Under the pieces are notes generated by a model. That model made no database searches. It was not told the DNA's origin and saw only the letters and a program-made list of their open reading frames with translations. This document shows positions 1 to 8,321 of a stretch of 40,729 nucleotides of DNA, piece by piece. Position 1 is the first letter of the stretch. Each line of letters starts with the position of its first letter. The position numbers and the translations under genes are program-made. Source of the stretch: Pseudomonadota bacterium (lineage in GTDB: Bacteria > Pseudomonadota > Alphaproteobacteria > JACQOE01); NCBI GenBank assembly GCA_016202695.1, contig JACQOE010000030.1, forward strand, positions 1 to 40,729, in the 5' to 3' direction.

Positions 1-46
1 AATGGCATTGTAGAGGTCGTCGGTTCGATCCCGACTGGCTCCACCA
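1..46 (+). tRNA. tRNA-Ala (anticodon GGC), 3' part only
   Basis: The window opens inside a tRNA. What remains is the anticodon loop (A-T-GGC-A-T), the 3' half of the anticodon stem (TGTAG), a five-base variable loop, a T arm (GTCGG, loop TTCGATC, CCGAC), the 3' acceptor strand TGGCTCC, discriminator A and an encoded CCA ending at 46. GGC directly after T33 gives alanine, and the preserved part matches the tRNA-Ala(GGC) type common in alphaproteobacteria. The D arm and 5' acceptor strand lie outside the window. Confidence 0.85.
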
Positions 47-58
47 AATTGTCGGTAC

Positions 59-86
59 GGGGTTGGCCGGTCGGGCCGGCCCCCTT
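59..86 (+). terminator. candidate terminator of tRNA-Ala
   Basis: A ten-pair stem (59-68 with 74-83, two G-T pairs) closes on the loop GGTCG and is followed by TTT at 84-86. It starts 12 bases after the tRNA CCA, where a tRNA transcript would end. The T run is short, so termination is inferred. Confidence 0.4.
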
Positions 87-138
87 TCCGGCCTGTCCGC
101 GCCGGCGACCGAGGTGGCTTCGGCGGCGCCTGCCGGCG

Positions 139-169
139 CTTGAAAGGGCCATTTTCCTAACCACATAAT
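139..169 (+). promoter_or_regulatory. RpoH (sigma-32) type heat-shock promoter of hsp20
   Basis: CTTGAAA at 139-145 is the consensus -35 element of sigma-32. After a 15-base spacer, CCACATAAT at 161-169 matches the CCCCAT-type -10 element with one mismatch. It sits upstream of a small heat-shock protein gene and predicts a leader of about 100 nt. The element match is seen directly; heat control is inferred from known RpoH promoters. Confidence 0.65.
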
Positions 170-249
170 CGGCGCAGCCCGCGGAGCCGGAGGACGGTCC
201 GCGGCAGGGCTACGACCCGGGTGCCCGATCGCGGACCCGAACGCCAGAC

Positions 250-268
250 TCGCTTCTCTCGAGGAGGA
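250..268 (+). promoter_or_regulatory. ROSE-like RNA thermometer hairpin over the hsp20 ribosome binding site
   Basis: CTTCT (253-257) can pair with AGGAG (262-266) across a four-base CTCG loop, burying the Shine-Dalgarno GAGGAGG. TCGCT at 250-254 fits the UYGCU motif of ROSE thermometers, and extending the stem brings a G opposite a G, a feature of ROSE hairpins. ROSE elements are known in front of alphaproteobacterial small heat-shock genes. The pairing is seen; thermosensing is inferred. Confidence 0.4.
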
Positions 269-274
269 CATGGC

Positions 275-811
275 ATGAGCCGTCTCTCTCTCTTCAACAG
301 CCCGCTCGTCCTCGGCTTCGACCACTTCGAGCAGATCCTCGATCGCGTCTCGAAGACCTCGTCCGAGGGCTACCCGCCGTACAACATCGAGCAGGTCGGC
401 GAGCACGGCCTGCGCATCAGCCTGGCGGTGGCCGGATTCGCCATGGACGACCTAACGGTGACGGTCGAGGACAACCAGCTCGTCGTCCGCGGCCGGCACA
501 AGGACGACGCCGCCGGGCGGGTCTACCTCTACCGCGGCATCGCCGCCCGCCAGTTCCAGCGGAGCTTCGTGCTGGCCGAGGGGATCGAGGTGGTGGGCGC
601 CGCCCTCGACAACGGGCTTCTGCACATCGACCTGGTGCGCCCGACCCCCGAGCCCAAGACTCGCACCATCCCGATCGAAGGCGCCAAGGCCGGGGCGCGG
701 GGCCGCGGGCGGGCTGGGCCGACGCTCGAGATCACGCGCGAGGCCGCGACCGGCCGGGCTTGGCCCGAAACTTGCGGGAAACCGGGCAAGGAGCCCAGAG
801 AGAGGACGTAA
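275..811 (+). CDS. small heat-shock protein, Hsp20/IbpA family
   Basis: A 178-residue ATP-independent holdase chaperone of the alpha-crystallin family. The N-terminus SRLSLFNSPLVLGFDHFEQIL is typical of alphaproteobacterial IbpA-like Hsp20. The alpha-crystallin domain covers roughly residues 35-130 (GEHGLRISLAVAGF, then VEDNQLVVRGRH, then NGLLHIDLVRP). The ATG at 275 is chosen because GAGGAGG (261-267) lies 7 bases upstream. An ATG at 270 opens only a two-codon frame (Met-Ala-stop) whose stop overlaps the real start. The tail after about residue 140 is a basic, low-complexity extension, longer than in most family members. The next gene (DUF1150) follows after 3 bases, so the two are one operon, probably under the RpoH-like promoter at 139. 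Confidence 0.93.
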   Translation: MSRLSLFNSPLVLGFDHFEQILDRVSKTSSEGYPPYNIEQVGEHGLRISLAVAGFAMDDLTVTVEDNQLVVRGRHKDDAAGRVYLYRGIAARQFQRSFVLAEGIEVVGAALDNGLLHIDLVRPTPEPKTRTIPIEGAKAGARGRGRAGPTLEITREAATGRAWPETCGKPGKEPRERT

Positions 812-814
812 GCC

Positions 815-1060
815 ATGGGAAACAACGCCAAATCCGCCACCGGCAACGGGCTCACGGCGCGGCTGCGCAGCGTCTCAGCCGAGGACCTGTCGGCGCTCGG
901 CCTGGAGCACGTCGCCTATGTCAAGGCGATCGCCCACGAGGGCCGGAGGTTCTACGCCGTGCATTCGGCAAACGGCCAGCAGATGGCGATCATGGAAGAC
1001 CGCGAGGTGGCCTTCGCCGCGATCCGCCAGAACGACATGGAGCCGGTGAGCGTGCACTGA
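815..1060 (+). CDS. DUF1150 family protein
   Basis: An 81-residue small soluble protein without signal peptide or membrane segment. The core (residues ~20-78: LSALGLEHVAYVKAI, then HSANGQQMAIMEDREVAF) matches the DUF1150 family as I know it. The family is common in alphaproteobacteria, often directly behind hsp20, and its function is unknown. It starts 3 bases after the hsp20 stop, with the purine-rich GAGAGAGG just upstream, so it is co-transcribed and probably heat-inducible. A helper role in protein homeostasis is an inference from this linkage only. Confidence 0.85.
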   Translation: MGNNAKSATGNGLTARLRSVSAEDLSALGLEHVAYVKAIAHEGRRFYAVHSANGQQMAIMEDREVAFAAIRQNDMEPVSVH

Positions 1061-1248
1061 GCGGGCCCCGACGGCGCGGAGCCGCTCCGGGGTCTGACGC
1101 CGACCCGCGCAAACGCTGCCCGGGCTTGCCGCCTGTTTCCACCGACGTGGAAGACGCGCGGAGGCGCGCCCGGCCCTTCCCGACCAAATAAGACAGAGGA
1201 GAGCCCGGTCCCCGGCCGCGTCGGCGCGGGGGCACGGGACGGGTCGGT

Positions 1249-1713
1249 TCAGGCCGCCCGCGCCCCCTCGTCCCGGGTCAGCAGGCGGTAGAGCGCGGCC
1301 GCGTCGGCGGTCTTGCGCAGCCGCTCGCACATCGCCCGGTCGCGAAGCAACCGCGACACCTGGGCCAGCGCCTTCAGGTGGTCCGCCCCCGCGGTCTCGG
1401 GGGCGAGCAAGAGGAAGATCAGATCGACCGGCCGGTCGTCGATCGCCTCGAAGGCGATCGGGCGCTCGGCGCGGGCGAAGATGCCGTAGATGCGCGTCAG
1501 CCCGGGAAGCTTGCCGTGGGGGATGGCGATGCCGTTGCCGATGCCGGTGGTGCCCAGGCGCTCGCGCTCGAGCAGGACCTCGAAGATCGCCCGTTCGCTC
1601 TGGCCGGTGAGTTCGGCCGCCCGGCGCGCCAAGTCCTGCAGCGCCTGTTTCTTGCTCGTGGCGCGGAGGTTGGCGACGATGCCTTCCGGCGACAGCAGAT
1701 CGGTGATGGGCAT
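1249..1713 (-). CDS. ptsN: PTS IIA-like nitrogen-regulatory protein PtsN (EIIA-Ntr)
   Basis: A 154-residue cytoplasmic phosphoacceptor of the nitrogen phosphotransferase system, which takes phosphate from NPr and acts by regulation rather than sugar uptake. The whole protein is one PTS-EIIA type 2 domain. The phosphorylated histidine is His66 in GIAIPHGK, and FLLLAPETAGADHLKALA is the typical C-terminal block. The ATG at 1713 is preferred over an upstream in-frame GTG-type start because GGGAGG lies 9 bases before it and the family begins with MxITDLLSP. It is the last gene of the rpoN-hpf-ptsN run, the usual order in proteobacteria, only 31 bases after hpf. Confidence 0.95.
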   Translation of the reverse strand: MPITDLLSPEGIVANLRATSKKQALQDLARRAAELTGQSERAIFEVLLERERLGTTGIGNGIAIPHGKLPGLTRIYGIFARAERPIAFEAIDDRPVDLIFLLLAPETAGADHLKALAQVSRLLRDRAMCERLRKTADAAALYRLLTRDEGARAA

Positions 1714-1744
1714 GATGGACGGTCCTCCCGCCGGGTGCCTGTTT

Positions 1745-2338
1745 TCAGGACGTTTTTCCCGAGGTCGGCAGGCCCTTGGGATCGATCCAGCCGATATTGC
1801 CATCGGCGCGGCGGTAGACGACGTTGAGCTCGCCGTGGGCGCGGTTGCGAAACATCATCACCGGCTGGGCGCCGAGGTCGAGGTGCATCACCGCCTCGCC
1901 GACGGTGAGCGTCGGGATCTCGGTCTTCATCTCCGCCACCACCACCGGCGAGGCGCTCTCGGGCTCCTCCTCGAGCCCCTCGTCTTCGCCGCTGGCGATC
2001 ACGTACTGGAGCGCCGGCAGCACCTCGTCCGGTTGGCCGCTGCGGAAGCGGTTCTGCAGCCGGCGCTTGTAGCGCCTGAGCTGCTTGGCGATGCGCTCGG
2101 CGGCGGCGTCGAAGGCCAGGTAAGGCCCGTCCGAGTCGGCCCGGCTCTTGACCAGGATGCCGCGCCCGGCATGCACCGAGACGTCGGCACGGAAGCGGTG
2201 CGCCTCGCGCGAGATCACCACCTGGGCATCGATGGCATGGTCGAAGTACTTGCCGACCGCGGCTTCGAGCGTGCCGCGCACGTGCTCGCGCAGCGCCTCG
2301 CCGACGTCGAGTTGCTTGCCCTTAACGGTTACCTGCAT
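1745..2338 (-). CDS. hpf: ribosome hibernation promoting factor, long form
   Basis: A 197-residue protein that binds the 30S decoding site in slow growth and promotes 100S ribosome dimers. The N-terminal RaiA/HPF domain spans ~1-105 (MQVTVKGKQLDVGEALREHV, then HAGRGILVKSRADSDGPY, then RYKRRLQNR). After a Glu-rich linker comes the C-terminal dimerisation domain (~135-195: KTEIPTLTVGEAVMHLDL, then QPVMMFRNRAHGELNVVYRRADGNIGWI). Two domains mark the long form that dimerises ribosomes on its own. The ATG at 2338 matches the family N-terminus; an in-frame ATG at 2395 would add 19 residues, and neither has a strong ribosome binding site. It lies between rpoN and ptsN. Confidence 0.93.
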   Translation of the reverse strand: MQVTVKGKQLDVGEALREHVRGTLEAAVGKYFDHAIDAQVVISREAHRFRADVSVHAGRGILVKSRADSDGPYLAFDAAAERIAKQLRRYKRRLQNRFRSGQPDEVLPALQYVIASGEDEGLEEEPESASPVVVAEMKTEIPTLTVGEAVMHLDLGAQPVMMFRNRAHGELNVVYRRADGNIGWIDPKGLPTSGKTS

Positions 2339-2489
2339 GCGCGCGTTATGTGGTCCGGGTCGGTAGGGTTTGAAAGCCCGTTTCGTGGTCCGCATTGATC
2401 GCGAAGGGGCGCAAAATAGGGCCCGCCCCCCGGGGAGTCAAGCGACCCTCCGCCGGGCCTTCCGGCCGCCGCGCCAGGGCGGCGGCGGA

Positions 2490-4061
2490 TCAGGGTTTCA
2501 GCCCCTTTTCGCGCCGGCGTTGCACCGAGGAGGGGATGCGCAACGACTCGCGGTACTTGGCCACGGTCCGCCGGGCGATGTCGATCCCCTCGGCGCGCAG
2601 GATCTCGACGATACGGTCGTCGGAGAGCACGCCGTCGGCGGATTCGGCCTCGGTGAGGGCCTTGATCCGGTGGCGCACGGCCTCGGCCGAGTGCGCGGTG
2701 CCGCCGTCGGAGCTGCCGATGGCGGTGGTGAAGAAGTACTTGAGCTCGAAGATGCCGCGCGGGGTGGCGATGTACTTGTTCGAGGTCACCCGGCTGACCG
2801 TGCTCTCGTGCATCTCGATCACCCCGGCGATGTCGCGCAGCACCAGGGGCTTGAGGTGGCTCACCCCCTTGCCGAAGAAAGCGTCCTGCTGGCGCACGAT
2901 CTCGCCGGCGACCTTGAGGATGGTGGTCGCGCGCTGGTGGAGGGCCTTGACCAGCCAGTTGGCGGAATGGAACTGCTCGGTCAGGTACTGCTTGTCGCCC
3001 TTGCTCCGCACGCGCTTCGAGATCTGCGCGTAGTAGCGGGTGTTGACCAGCACCCGCGGCAGGGTCTCGGGGTTGAGCTCGATCAGCCATGAGCCGTCGG
3101 GCTGGGCGCGCATCAACACGTCGGGGATCACCGGCGCCGCGAGCGGCCCTTCGAAGCCGTGGGCGGGCTTGGGATCGAGCGACCGGATCTCGGCGATCAT
3201 GTCGAGCACGTCCGCGGCGTCGACCGCGCAGAGGCGGGTGAGCGCGGCGACGTCGCGCCTAGCGACCAGCGGCAGGTTGTCGAGCAGGGCCTGCATGGCC
3301 GGATCGAGCCGGTTCCGCTCCTTCAGTTGCAGGGCCAGGCACTCGGCCAGGCTGCGGGCGAAGATGCCCGGCGGGTCAAAGCGTTGCAGGCGGGCGAGCA
3401 CCGCCTCGACGCGGGCGCGCTCGCAGCCGAAGAGCCTGGCCACTGCCTCCGGCTCGGCGGTCAGGTAGCCGGCCTCGTCGATGGAGTCGACCAGATACTG
3501 CCCGATCAGCCGATCGCCGGGCTCGGCGATGTCGAGCTGAAGCTGCTCGAGCAGATGATCGCGGAGCGTCGGGCGGGCGCCCAGCGTGTTCTCGAGGTTG
3601 AGGTCGGGGTCGGAGAAGTCGGTCGCTCCCCGTCCGCCGGTGCCGGCGAAGGACTCGACCGAGAACGGCTCCGGCGGCGTCGGCGCGGCGTCGTCGGCGC
3701 CGCTGTCGTTGGTGTAGTCGTTGTCGTAGTCGGCGTCGAAGGGGGTGGCGTCCGGGTCGGGGGCGGGGTCGTCGGCGAGGCCGGCGCCGTCGGATGCATC
3801 CCCCTCCTCGCCAGGGCCGGGCGCGCCCTCCGCCTCGGCCGCGTCCCCGGCGTCGCCCTCCGTGTCGGCGGTGCGGCTCTCGTCCTCGCCCGCCGGCTCG
3901 GCCTCCTCGCGTTCGAGCAGGGGATTCCTCTCCAGCTCCTGGGCGACGAACTCGGCCAGTTCCAGGTTGGTGAGCTGCAGCAGCTTGATCGCCTGCTGCA
4001 GCTGCGGCGTCATCACCAGGGACTGGGTCTGCCGGAACTCGAGCTTGGGACTGAGGGCCAT
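2490..4061 (-). CDS. rpoN: RNA polymerase sigma-54 factor RpoN
   Basis: A 523-residue alternative sigma factor that recognises GG-N10-GC promoters and needs an AAA+ activator. Region I (residues 1-50, LEFRQTQSLVMTPQLQQAIKL) is the Gln/Leu-rich activator-response segment. Residues ~51-160 form an unusually long acidic region II full of Asp, Glu, Gly and Pro. The core-binding domain follows (~160-330), then a helix-turn-helix (HESTVSRVTSNKYI). The RpoN box ARRTVAKYRE starts at residue 496. It is read on the same strand after lptB, with a 37-base gap, and before hpf and ptsN, a conserved arrangement. Everything needed for function is present. Confidence 0.97.
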   Translation of the reverse strand: MALSPKLEFRQTQSLVMTPQLQQAIKLLQLTNLELAEFVAQELERNPLLEREEAEPAGEDESRTADTEGDAGDAAEAEGAPGPGEEGDASDGAGLADDPAPDPDATPFDADYDNDYTNDSGADDAAPTPPEPFSVESFAGTGGRGATDFSDPDLNLENTLGARPTLRDHLLEQLQLDIAEPGDRLIGQYLVDSIDEAGYLTAEPEAVARLFGCERARVEAVLARLQRFDPPGIFARSLAECLALQLKERNRLDPAMQALLDNLPLVARRDVAALTRLCAVDAADVLDMIAEIRSLDPKPAHGFEGPLAAPVIPDVLMRAQPDGSWLIELNPETLPRVLVNTRYYAQISKRVRSKGDKQYLTEQFHSANWLVKALHQRATTILKVAGEIVRQQDAFFGKGVSHLKPLVLRDIAGVIEMHESTVSRVTSNKYIATPRGIFELKYFFTTAIGSSDGGTAHSAEAVRHRIKALTEAESADGVLSDDRIVEILRAEGIDIARRTVAKYRESLRIPSSVQRRREKGLKP

Positions 4062-4098
4062 GGCGGCGGGGACTGGAGGCTGCGTCTGGCGGCGCCGA

Positions 4099-4830
4099 CT
4101 AGAGGCTGAACCGCTCCCCCAGATAGACGCGCCGGACGTCCTCGTGGGCGACGATCTCGGACGGGCGTCCCTCCATCAGCACCACGCCGTCGTGCAGGAT
4201 GTAGGCGCGATCGATGATGTCGAGCGTCTCGCGCACGTTGTGGTCGGTGATGAGGACGCCGATGCCCCGATCCTTGAGGTGGTAGACGAGGTCGCGGATG
4301 TCGCTCACGGCGATCGGGTCGATGCCGGCGAGCGGCTCATCGAGGAGGATGAAGTGGGGCTGCGAGGCGAGCGCGCGGGCGATCTCCACCCGCCGGCGCT
4401 CGCCCCCCGAGAGCGCGATCGCCGGGGTGCGACGGAGATGGCTGATCGAGAACTCGGCGAGGAGCGAGTCGAGGACGGCCTCGCGCCGGTCGCGCAGCGG
4501 CTCGACGATCTCGAGGATGGCGCGGACGTTGTTCTCGACCGTCAGCCCGCGGAAGATCGAGGCCTCCTGCGGGAGATAGCCGAGCCCGAGACGGGCCCGG
4601 CGATACATCGGCAACTCGGTGATGTCGTGGTCGTCGAGCTCGATGGTGCCGTAGTCGGCGGACAGGAGGCCGGTGAGCACGTAGAAGCAGGTGGTCTTGC
4701 CGGCGCCGTTGGGACCGAGCAGCCCCACCACCTCGCCGCGCTGCAGCTGCAGGCTCACGTCGCGCAGCACCGGGCGCCGGTTGAACCGCTTGCCGAGGTT
4801 GCGCGCGCGCAGGCCGGCGCTCGCCGCCAC
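4099..4830 (-). CDS. lptB: LPS export ABC transporter ATP-binding protein LptB
   Basis: A 243-residue ATPase that, with LptF/LptG, powers extraction of lipopolysaccharide from the inner membrane. Walker A is GPNGAGKT (~39-46), the Q loop lies in [10 protein letters not shown], the signature is [15 protein letters not shown], Walker B is [12 protein letters not shown], and the H-loop histidine is in [11 protein letters not shown]. The start is a GTG at 4830. The frame is open further upstream into the lptA end, but no ATG, GTG or TTG lies between; no clear ribosome binding site is visible, so the exact start is uncertain. LptF and LptG are not in the window. Confidence 0.95.
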   Translation of the reverse strand: MAASAGLRARNLGKRFNRRPVLRDVSLQLQRGEVVGLLGPNGAGKTTCFYVLTGLLSADYGTIELDDHDITELPMYRRARLGLGYLPQEASIFRGLTVENNVRAILEIVEPLRDRREAVLDSLLAEFSISHLRRTPAIALSGGERRRVEIARALASQPHFILLDEPLAGIDPIAVSDIRDLVYHLKDRGIGVLITDHNVRETLDIIDRAYILHDGVVLMEGRPSEIVAHEDVRRVYLGERFSL

Positions 4831-4904
4831 CAGTTGCGGCTTCGGGCCCGGCCCGCCCGGGCGGGCGCCGTCGTCCGGCGGCTTGGCAAGGGGGCGGATC
4901 TCGG

Positions 4905-5783
4905 CTATCGCGCGGTTTCCTTCTCTGTCTGCCCGCGGGAGTCGGGCTGGATCAGGCCGAACACCCGGTCTGCTCGCCCCCCCGTTCCGGGACGGGCGAG
5001 GAGCCGGCTCACCCCGGTCTTCAGGTTGACCTCGGCGAAGCTGCCGTTGAGCTGGTTCCGGCCCCGGGTGATCTTAACTGACCCGGCCAGCGTGGCGATA
5101 CCGCTTTCGACATCGTAGGCGCCGCGTTCGGCGCGGACGACCTCGGTGGGGGTGCGGATGAGGACATCGCCGAACGCCTCGACCCGCTCGATCCTGCCCG
5201 CGCCCGCCTGGCCGGAGGCGAAGCGGGCGGTCAGCACATCGGCCTCGAGCCGCCGGCCCTCGCGGATGGTCAGCGCCTGGCCGCGGGCGACGGCGAGGCT
5301 CTTCGCCGCCCAGTATTCGAGGCTGTCGCGCGCCCGCACCTCGTCCTGCTCGGTCACCAGGCGCAGGCTCCGGCCGGTGAGGACGAACACCTCCTGGTCG
5401 ACGTCGTAGACCGCGTGATCGCCGTAGGCCCGCTCCTTGGGCGAGACGATCCGGACCTTGCCTACCGCCTCGAGCCGGTAGACGTCGCTCGCCCGCGCCC
5501 CCTTCTTTCCCTCGCCCTCGCGGTAGGCGGCGATCAGCTCGTCGGCGTGGACCGTGACCTCGCCGCGGGTGGCGCGGGCGTTGCCGCGGGCGATGAAGAG
5601 CTTGTTTCCCTGCTGCCATTCGATGCCCTCGTCCGCGACCACCTCGAGCGGCGCCCCCTCGGCGAGGGTGGAGAGCCCGAGGGTCTGGCCGCCGGCCGGC
5701 CCGGGCAGGACCGTGGTCGCGGCCAGGGCCGCGCCGGCGAGGGCGAGCCAGCCCGCGATCCGACGGCGCCGGGCGCGCCTCAC
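4905..5783 (-). CDS. lptA: LPS transport periplasmic protein LptA
   Basis: A 292-residue periplasmic bridge protein of the OstA/LptA family carrying LPS between LptC and the outer-membrane LptD. The N-terminus has an Arg-rich head and a hydrophobic segment ([21 protein letters not shown]), a signal peptide. The body shows repeated beta-jellyroll units ([22 protein letters not shown], then [16 protein letters not shown], then [21 protein letters not shown]). The start is GTG at 5783: GAGGAGG lies a few bases upstream, and the GTG overlaps the lptC stop by 4 bases, implying translational coupling. It is longer than E. coli LptA (185 aa), as in many alphaproteobacteria. Confidence 0.92.
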   Translation of the reverse strand: MRRARRRRIAGWLALAGAALAATTVLPGPAGGQTLGLSTLAEGAPLEVVADEGIEWQQGNKLFIARGNARATRGEVTVHADELIAAYREGEGKKGARASDVYRLEAVGKVRIVSPKERAYGDHAVYDVDQEVFVLTGRSLRLVTEQDEVRARDSLEYWAAKSLAVARGQALTIREGRRLEADVLTARFASGQAGAGRIERVEAFGDVLIRTPTEVVRAERGAYDVESGIATLAGSVKITRGRNQLNGSFAEVNLKTGVSRLLARPGTGGRADRVFGLIQPDSRGQTEKETAR

Positions 5784-6508
5784 CGTCCCTCCTCGCCCTT
5801 GAGGTAGAGCTTGAGCCGCGCGCGCCCGCCGAGGAACACCGTCGCGCCCTGGTCGAGGATGTAAAAGCCCGCCGCCTCGAACTCGCCGAAGGGCCCGTGC
5901 CCGCGCACCGGCCGGTCGCCGACGGCGGTTCCGGCGGCGAGGTCGACGCGCGCCCGCTCGGTGGTGATCTCGTAGCCCTGGTCGTGGAACAGGTTGACCG
6001 CCCCCTCGAGGTCGAGGATGCGGATGTCCTGCGCATAAAGGCCGCGCTCGGCGCCGAGCGCGAGCCAGGAGTCGTCGTTCAGCGTGATGTCCGCCTCGGG
6101 GCGGTTGAGGGCGATGCGGTTGGCGTCGCCGTCCGCCTGGGCGGCCGAGTCGGCGGTGACGGTGAAGGGGCGGTCCTCGCTGTCGACGCCGGTGTAGCGC
6201 ACCTTCAGCATGCTCAGACCGCCGACCTCGTCCGGGCTCATTTCCGCGAAGCCGAGGCGGAAGCGGCCCTGGGTTTCCTGGATCTGCGGCCACAGCACGA
6301 CCAGCGCGACGAGCAGGAAGGCGAGGCTGGGGAGCAGAATCTTCATGCCGGTGACGAATCGGCTGTAGCCGCCGGAAAAGACGCCGCTGAGCGGCCTCGG
6401 CCGGAGCGACGCCCCCGCCGGCCGGGGCGCGCGCCGGGGCCGCGACGCGCGCGTGTGACCGCGCCTGCGGCGCGGTTGGCGGCCGTCGGCCTCGGGAGGC
6501 TCGGTCAT
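5780..6508 (-). CDS. lptC: LPS export protein LptC
   Basis: A 242-residue single-span inner-membrane protein that receives LPS from LptB2FG and passes it to LptA. An Arg/Pro-rich cytoplasmic head of ~50 residues precedes one membrane helix (~55-74, MKILLPSLAFLLVALVVLW). The periplasmic part has the LptC beta-jellyroll pattern (VRYTGVDSEDRPFTVTADSA, then ADITLNDDSWLALGAERGLY, then EGAVNLFHDQGYEITTERARVDL). The ATG at 6508 lies 14 bases after the kdsD stop; an ATG at 6519 is out of frame and stops at once. The gene end overlaps lptA. The long basic head is the only unusual feature. Confidence 0.9.
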   Translation of the reverse strand: MTEPPEADGRQPRRRRGHTRASRPRRAPRPAGASLRPRPLSGVFSGGYSRFVTGMKILLPSLAFLLVALVVLWPQIQETQGRFRLGFAEMSPDEVGGLSMLKVRYTGVDSEDRPFTVTADSAAQADGDANRIALNRPEADITLNDDSWLALGAERGLYAQDIRILDLEGAVNLFHDQGYEITTERARVDLAAGTAVGDRPVRGHGPFGEFEAAGFYILDQGATVFLGGRARLKLYLKGEEGR

Positions 6509-6522
6509 GGCCTGGGCATGGC

Positions 6523-7518
6523 CTAGACGACCCCCGCGCGCAGGCAGTCGTGGATGTGGAGGATGCCGATCGGGCGCTCGCCCTCGACCACGAACAGGTT
6601 GGTGATCGCGCGCGCGTTCATGATCGCGACCGCCTCGGCGGCGAGCATGCCCGGCGAGGCGGTCTTGGGGCCGCGGGTCATCACCTCGCCGGCGCGGCGG
6701 GCCAGCAGCGTCGGCGCCATGTGGCGGCGAAGGTCGCCGTCGGTGACGATGCCCACCAGCCGGCCCTCGCCGTCCGCCACGCCGACGCAGCCGAAGCGCT
6801 TGGCGGTCATCACCAGGATCGCTTCCGACATCGCGGCCTCGGGCGAGACCAGCGGCATCTCCTCGCCGCCGTGCATGAGGTCGCCCACCTTGAGCAGCCG
6901 CCGGCCGAGCTGGCCGCCGGGGTGGAAGAGGTTGAACTCGGCGGCGGAGAAGCCGTTGCGCTCGAGGAGCGCGACGGCGATGGCGTCGCCCAGCGCCAGC
7001 ATGGCGGTGGTCGAGGTGGTGGGGGCGAGGCCGAGCGTGCAGGCCTCCTCGCTCTCGGGCATGACCAGGGTGACGGCCGCGTTCTGGGCCAGCGTGCTCG
7101 CCTTCCGCCGGGTGAGGGCGATGATCGGGATGCCGTGCCGGCGGCAATAGGCGACCAGGTCCGAGAGCTCCGGGGTTTCCCCCGAACTCGACAGCATCAT
7201 CACCAGGTCGGCGCGGGTGATCATGCCGAGGTCGCCGTGGCTGGCCTCGGCCGGATGGACGAAGAAGGCGGGAGTGCCGGTCGAGGCCAGAGTCGCCGCC
7301 ACCTTGCGGGCGACGTGGCCGCTCTTGCCCATGCCGGTGACGATCACCCGGCCCTTGATCCCGGCGATCGCGTCGAGGGCGCGGACGAAGGAGGCGTCGA
7401 GGGCGCGCGACACGGCCTCGATGCCCGTCGCCTCGAGCGCCAGCACGCGCCGGGCGACGGCGATGTCGGGGGCCGGCGCGGCGGCCGGCGCGGCGCGGGG
7501 GGGCGAGGGACGCGTCAT
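6523..7518 (-). CDS. kdsD: arabinose-5-phosphate isomerase (KpsF/GutQ/KdsD family)
   Basis: A 331-residue isomerase converting ribulose 5-phosphate to arabinose 5-phosphate, the first step to the LPS sugar Kdo. The SIS sugar-phosphate domain covers ~45-185 (VTGMGKSGHVARK, HPAEASHGDLGMI, LSSSGETPEL). Two CBS domains follow (~210-270 and ~275-331), ending in ILHIHDCLRAGVV, the usual C-terminus. It is the first of the minus-strand run kdsD-lptC-lptA-lptB, so Kdo supply and LPS export appear to be expressed together. The 153 bases between rnd and kdsD hold a possible -10 hexamer TACAAT (minus strand, 7622-7617) with no good -35 element. Confidence 0.94.
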   Translation of the reverse strand: MTRPSPPRAAPAAAPAPDIAVARRVLALEATGIEAVSRALDASFVRALDAIAGIKGRVIVTGMGKSGHVARKVAATLASTGTPAFFVHPAEASHGDLGMITRADLVMMLSSSGETPELSDLVAYCRRHGIPIIALTRRKASTLAQNAAVTLVMPESEEACTLGLAPTTSTTAMLALGDAIAVALLERNGFSAAEFNLFHPGGQLGRRLLKVGDLMHGGEEMPLVSPEAAMSEAILVMTAKRFGCVGVADGEGRLVGIVTDGDLRRHMAPTLLARRAGEVMTRGPKTASPGMLAAEAVAIMNARAITNLFVVEGERPIGILHIHDCLRAGVV

Positions 7519-7671
7519 GACCTCGATCGTTTGTTGCCGGCCGGCCGGCGGTTGTCGCCGCCAAGCCGCGGGTCACGCCCGCGGCCGGCGGACGGCGGGC
7601 CGCCCCGGCCAAAGCCATTGTACCTCAGGAGATTGTGGCGCGCAGCCCGCTCGCGGCGCCGAGCCGCGCGG

Positions 7672-8298
7672 CTAATGGGCGAAGATGTCCTCGCCCGCCC
7701 AGCCGGCGAGGTCGAGGGCGGCGCGCTGCGGCAGGAACTCGAAGCAGGCGGCGGCCAGCTCCGTCCGGCCGCTGCGCGCCAGCATGCGATCGAGCCGCTC
7801 GCGAAGCGCGTGCAGATGCAGCACGTCCTGGGCGGCGTAGCGGAGCTGGTCGGGCGACAGCTCCTCGGCGCCCCAATCGGAGGACTGCTGGGTCTTGGCG
7901 ATCTCGACCCCGAGCAGGTCGCGGGCGAGGTCCTTGAGGCCGTGCTGGTCGGTGTAGGTGCGCGCCAGCCGCGAGGCGATCTTGGTGCAGTAGAGCGGGC
8001 GGCAGTCAACGCCGAGGTAATGGCGGATGACGGCGATGTCGAAGCGCGCGAAATGGAAGATCTTGGTCAGCTTCGGATCGGCGAGCAGCGCCTTCAGCCG
8101 TGGGCAGTCGTAGACCGGGGCCCCGCCGGCGCCGCGCGGGAACTTGACCAGGTGCGCCCGCCCGTCGCCGGCCGAGATCTGGACCAGGCAGAGGGCGTCG
8201 CGGCGGGGATCGAGGCCCATGGTCTCGGTGTCCACCGCGACCGAGGCCCCGAACGCGAGTCCGGCGGCGAGATCGCCGCGATGCAGCTCGACCTTCAT
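7672..8298 (-). CDS. rnd: ribonuclease D, short alphaproteobacterial form
   Basis: A 208-residue 3'-5' exoribonuclease of the DEDD family, probably active in tRNA 3' maturation. Exo I is VAVDTETMGL (Asp23, Glu25), Exo II is HFARFDIAVI, and Exo III is LRYAAQDVLHL, whose Tyr and Asp place it in the DEDDy subgroup. The HRDC domains that lengthen E. coli RNase D to 375 residues are absent, as is usual for the alphaproteobacterial form. The ATG at 8298 begins the exonuclease fold; the reading frame continues upstream only through tRNA-Leu. It lies 23 bases downstream of tRNA-Leu on the same strand, so it may share its transcript. Confidence 0.93.
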   Translation of the reverse strand: MKVELHRGDLAAGLAFGASVAVDTETMGLDPRRDALCLVQISAGDGRAHLVKFPRGAGGAPVYDCPRLKALLADPKLTKIFHFARFDIAVIRHYLGVDCRPLYCTKIASRLARTYTDQHGLKDLARDLLGVEIAKTQQSSDWGAEELSPDQLRYAAQDVLHLHALRERLDRMLARSGRTELAAACFEFLPQRAALDLAGWAGEDIFAH

Positions 8299-8321
8299 GC
8301 GCCGGGGCGCGGGCGACGGCG

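Noticed and set aside
7519-7671. A promoter for kdsD based on TACAAT at 7622-7617 (minus strand)
   Set aside because: No acceptable -35 element lies 15-19 bases away, so it is mentioned only in the kdsD entry.
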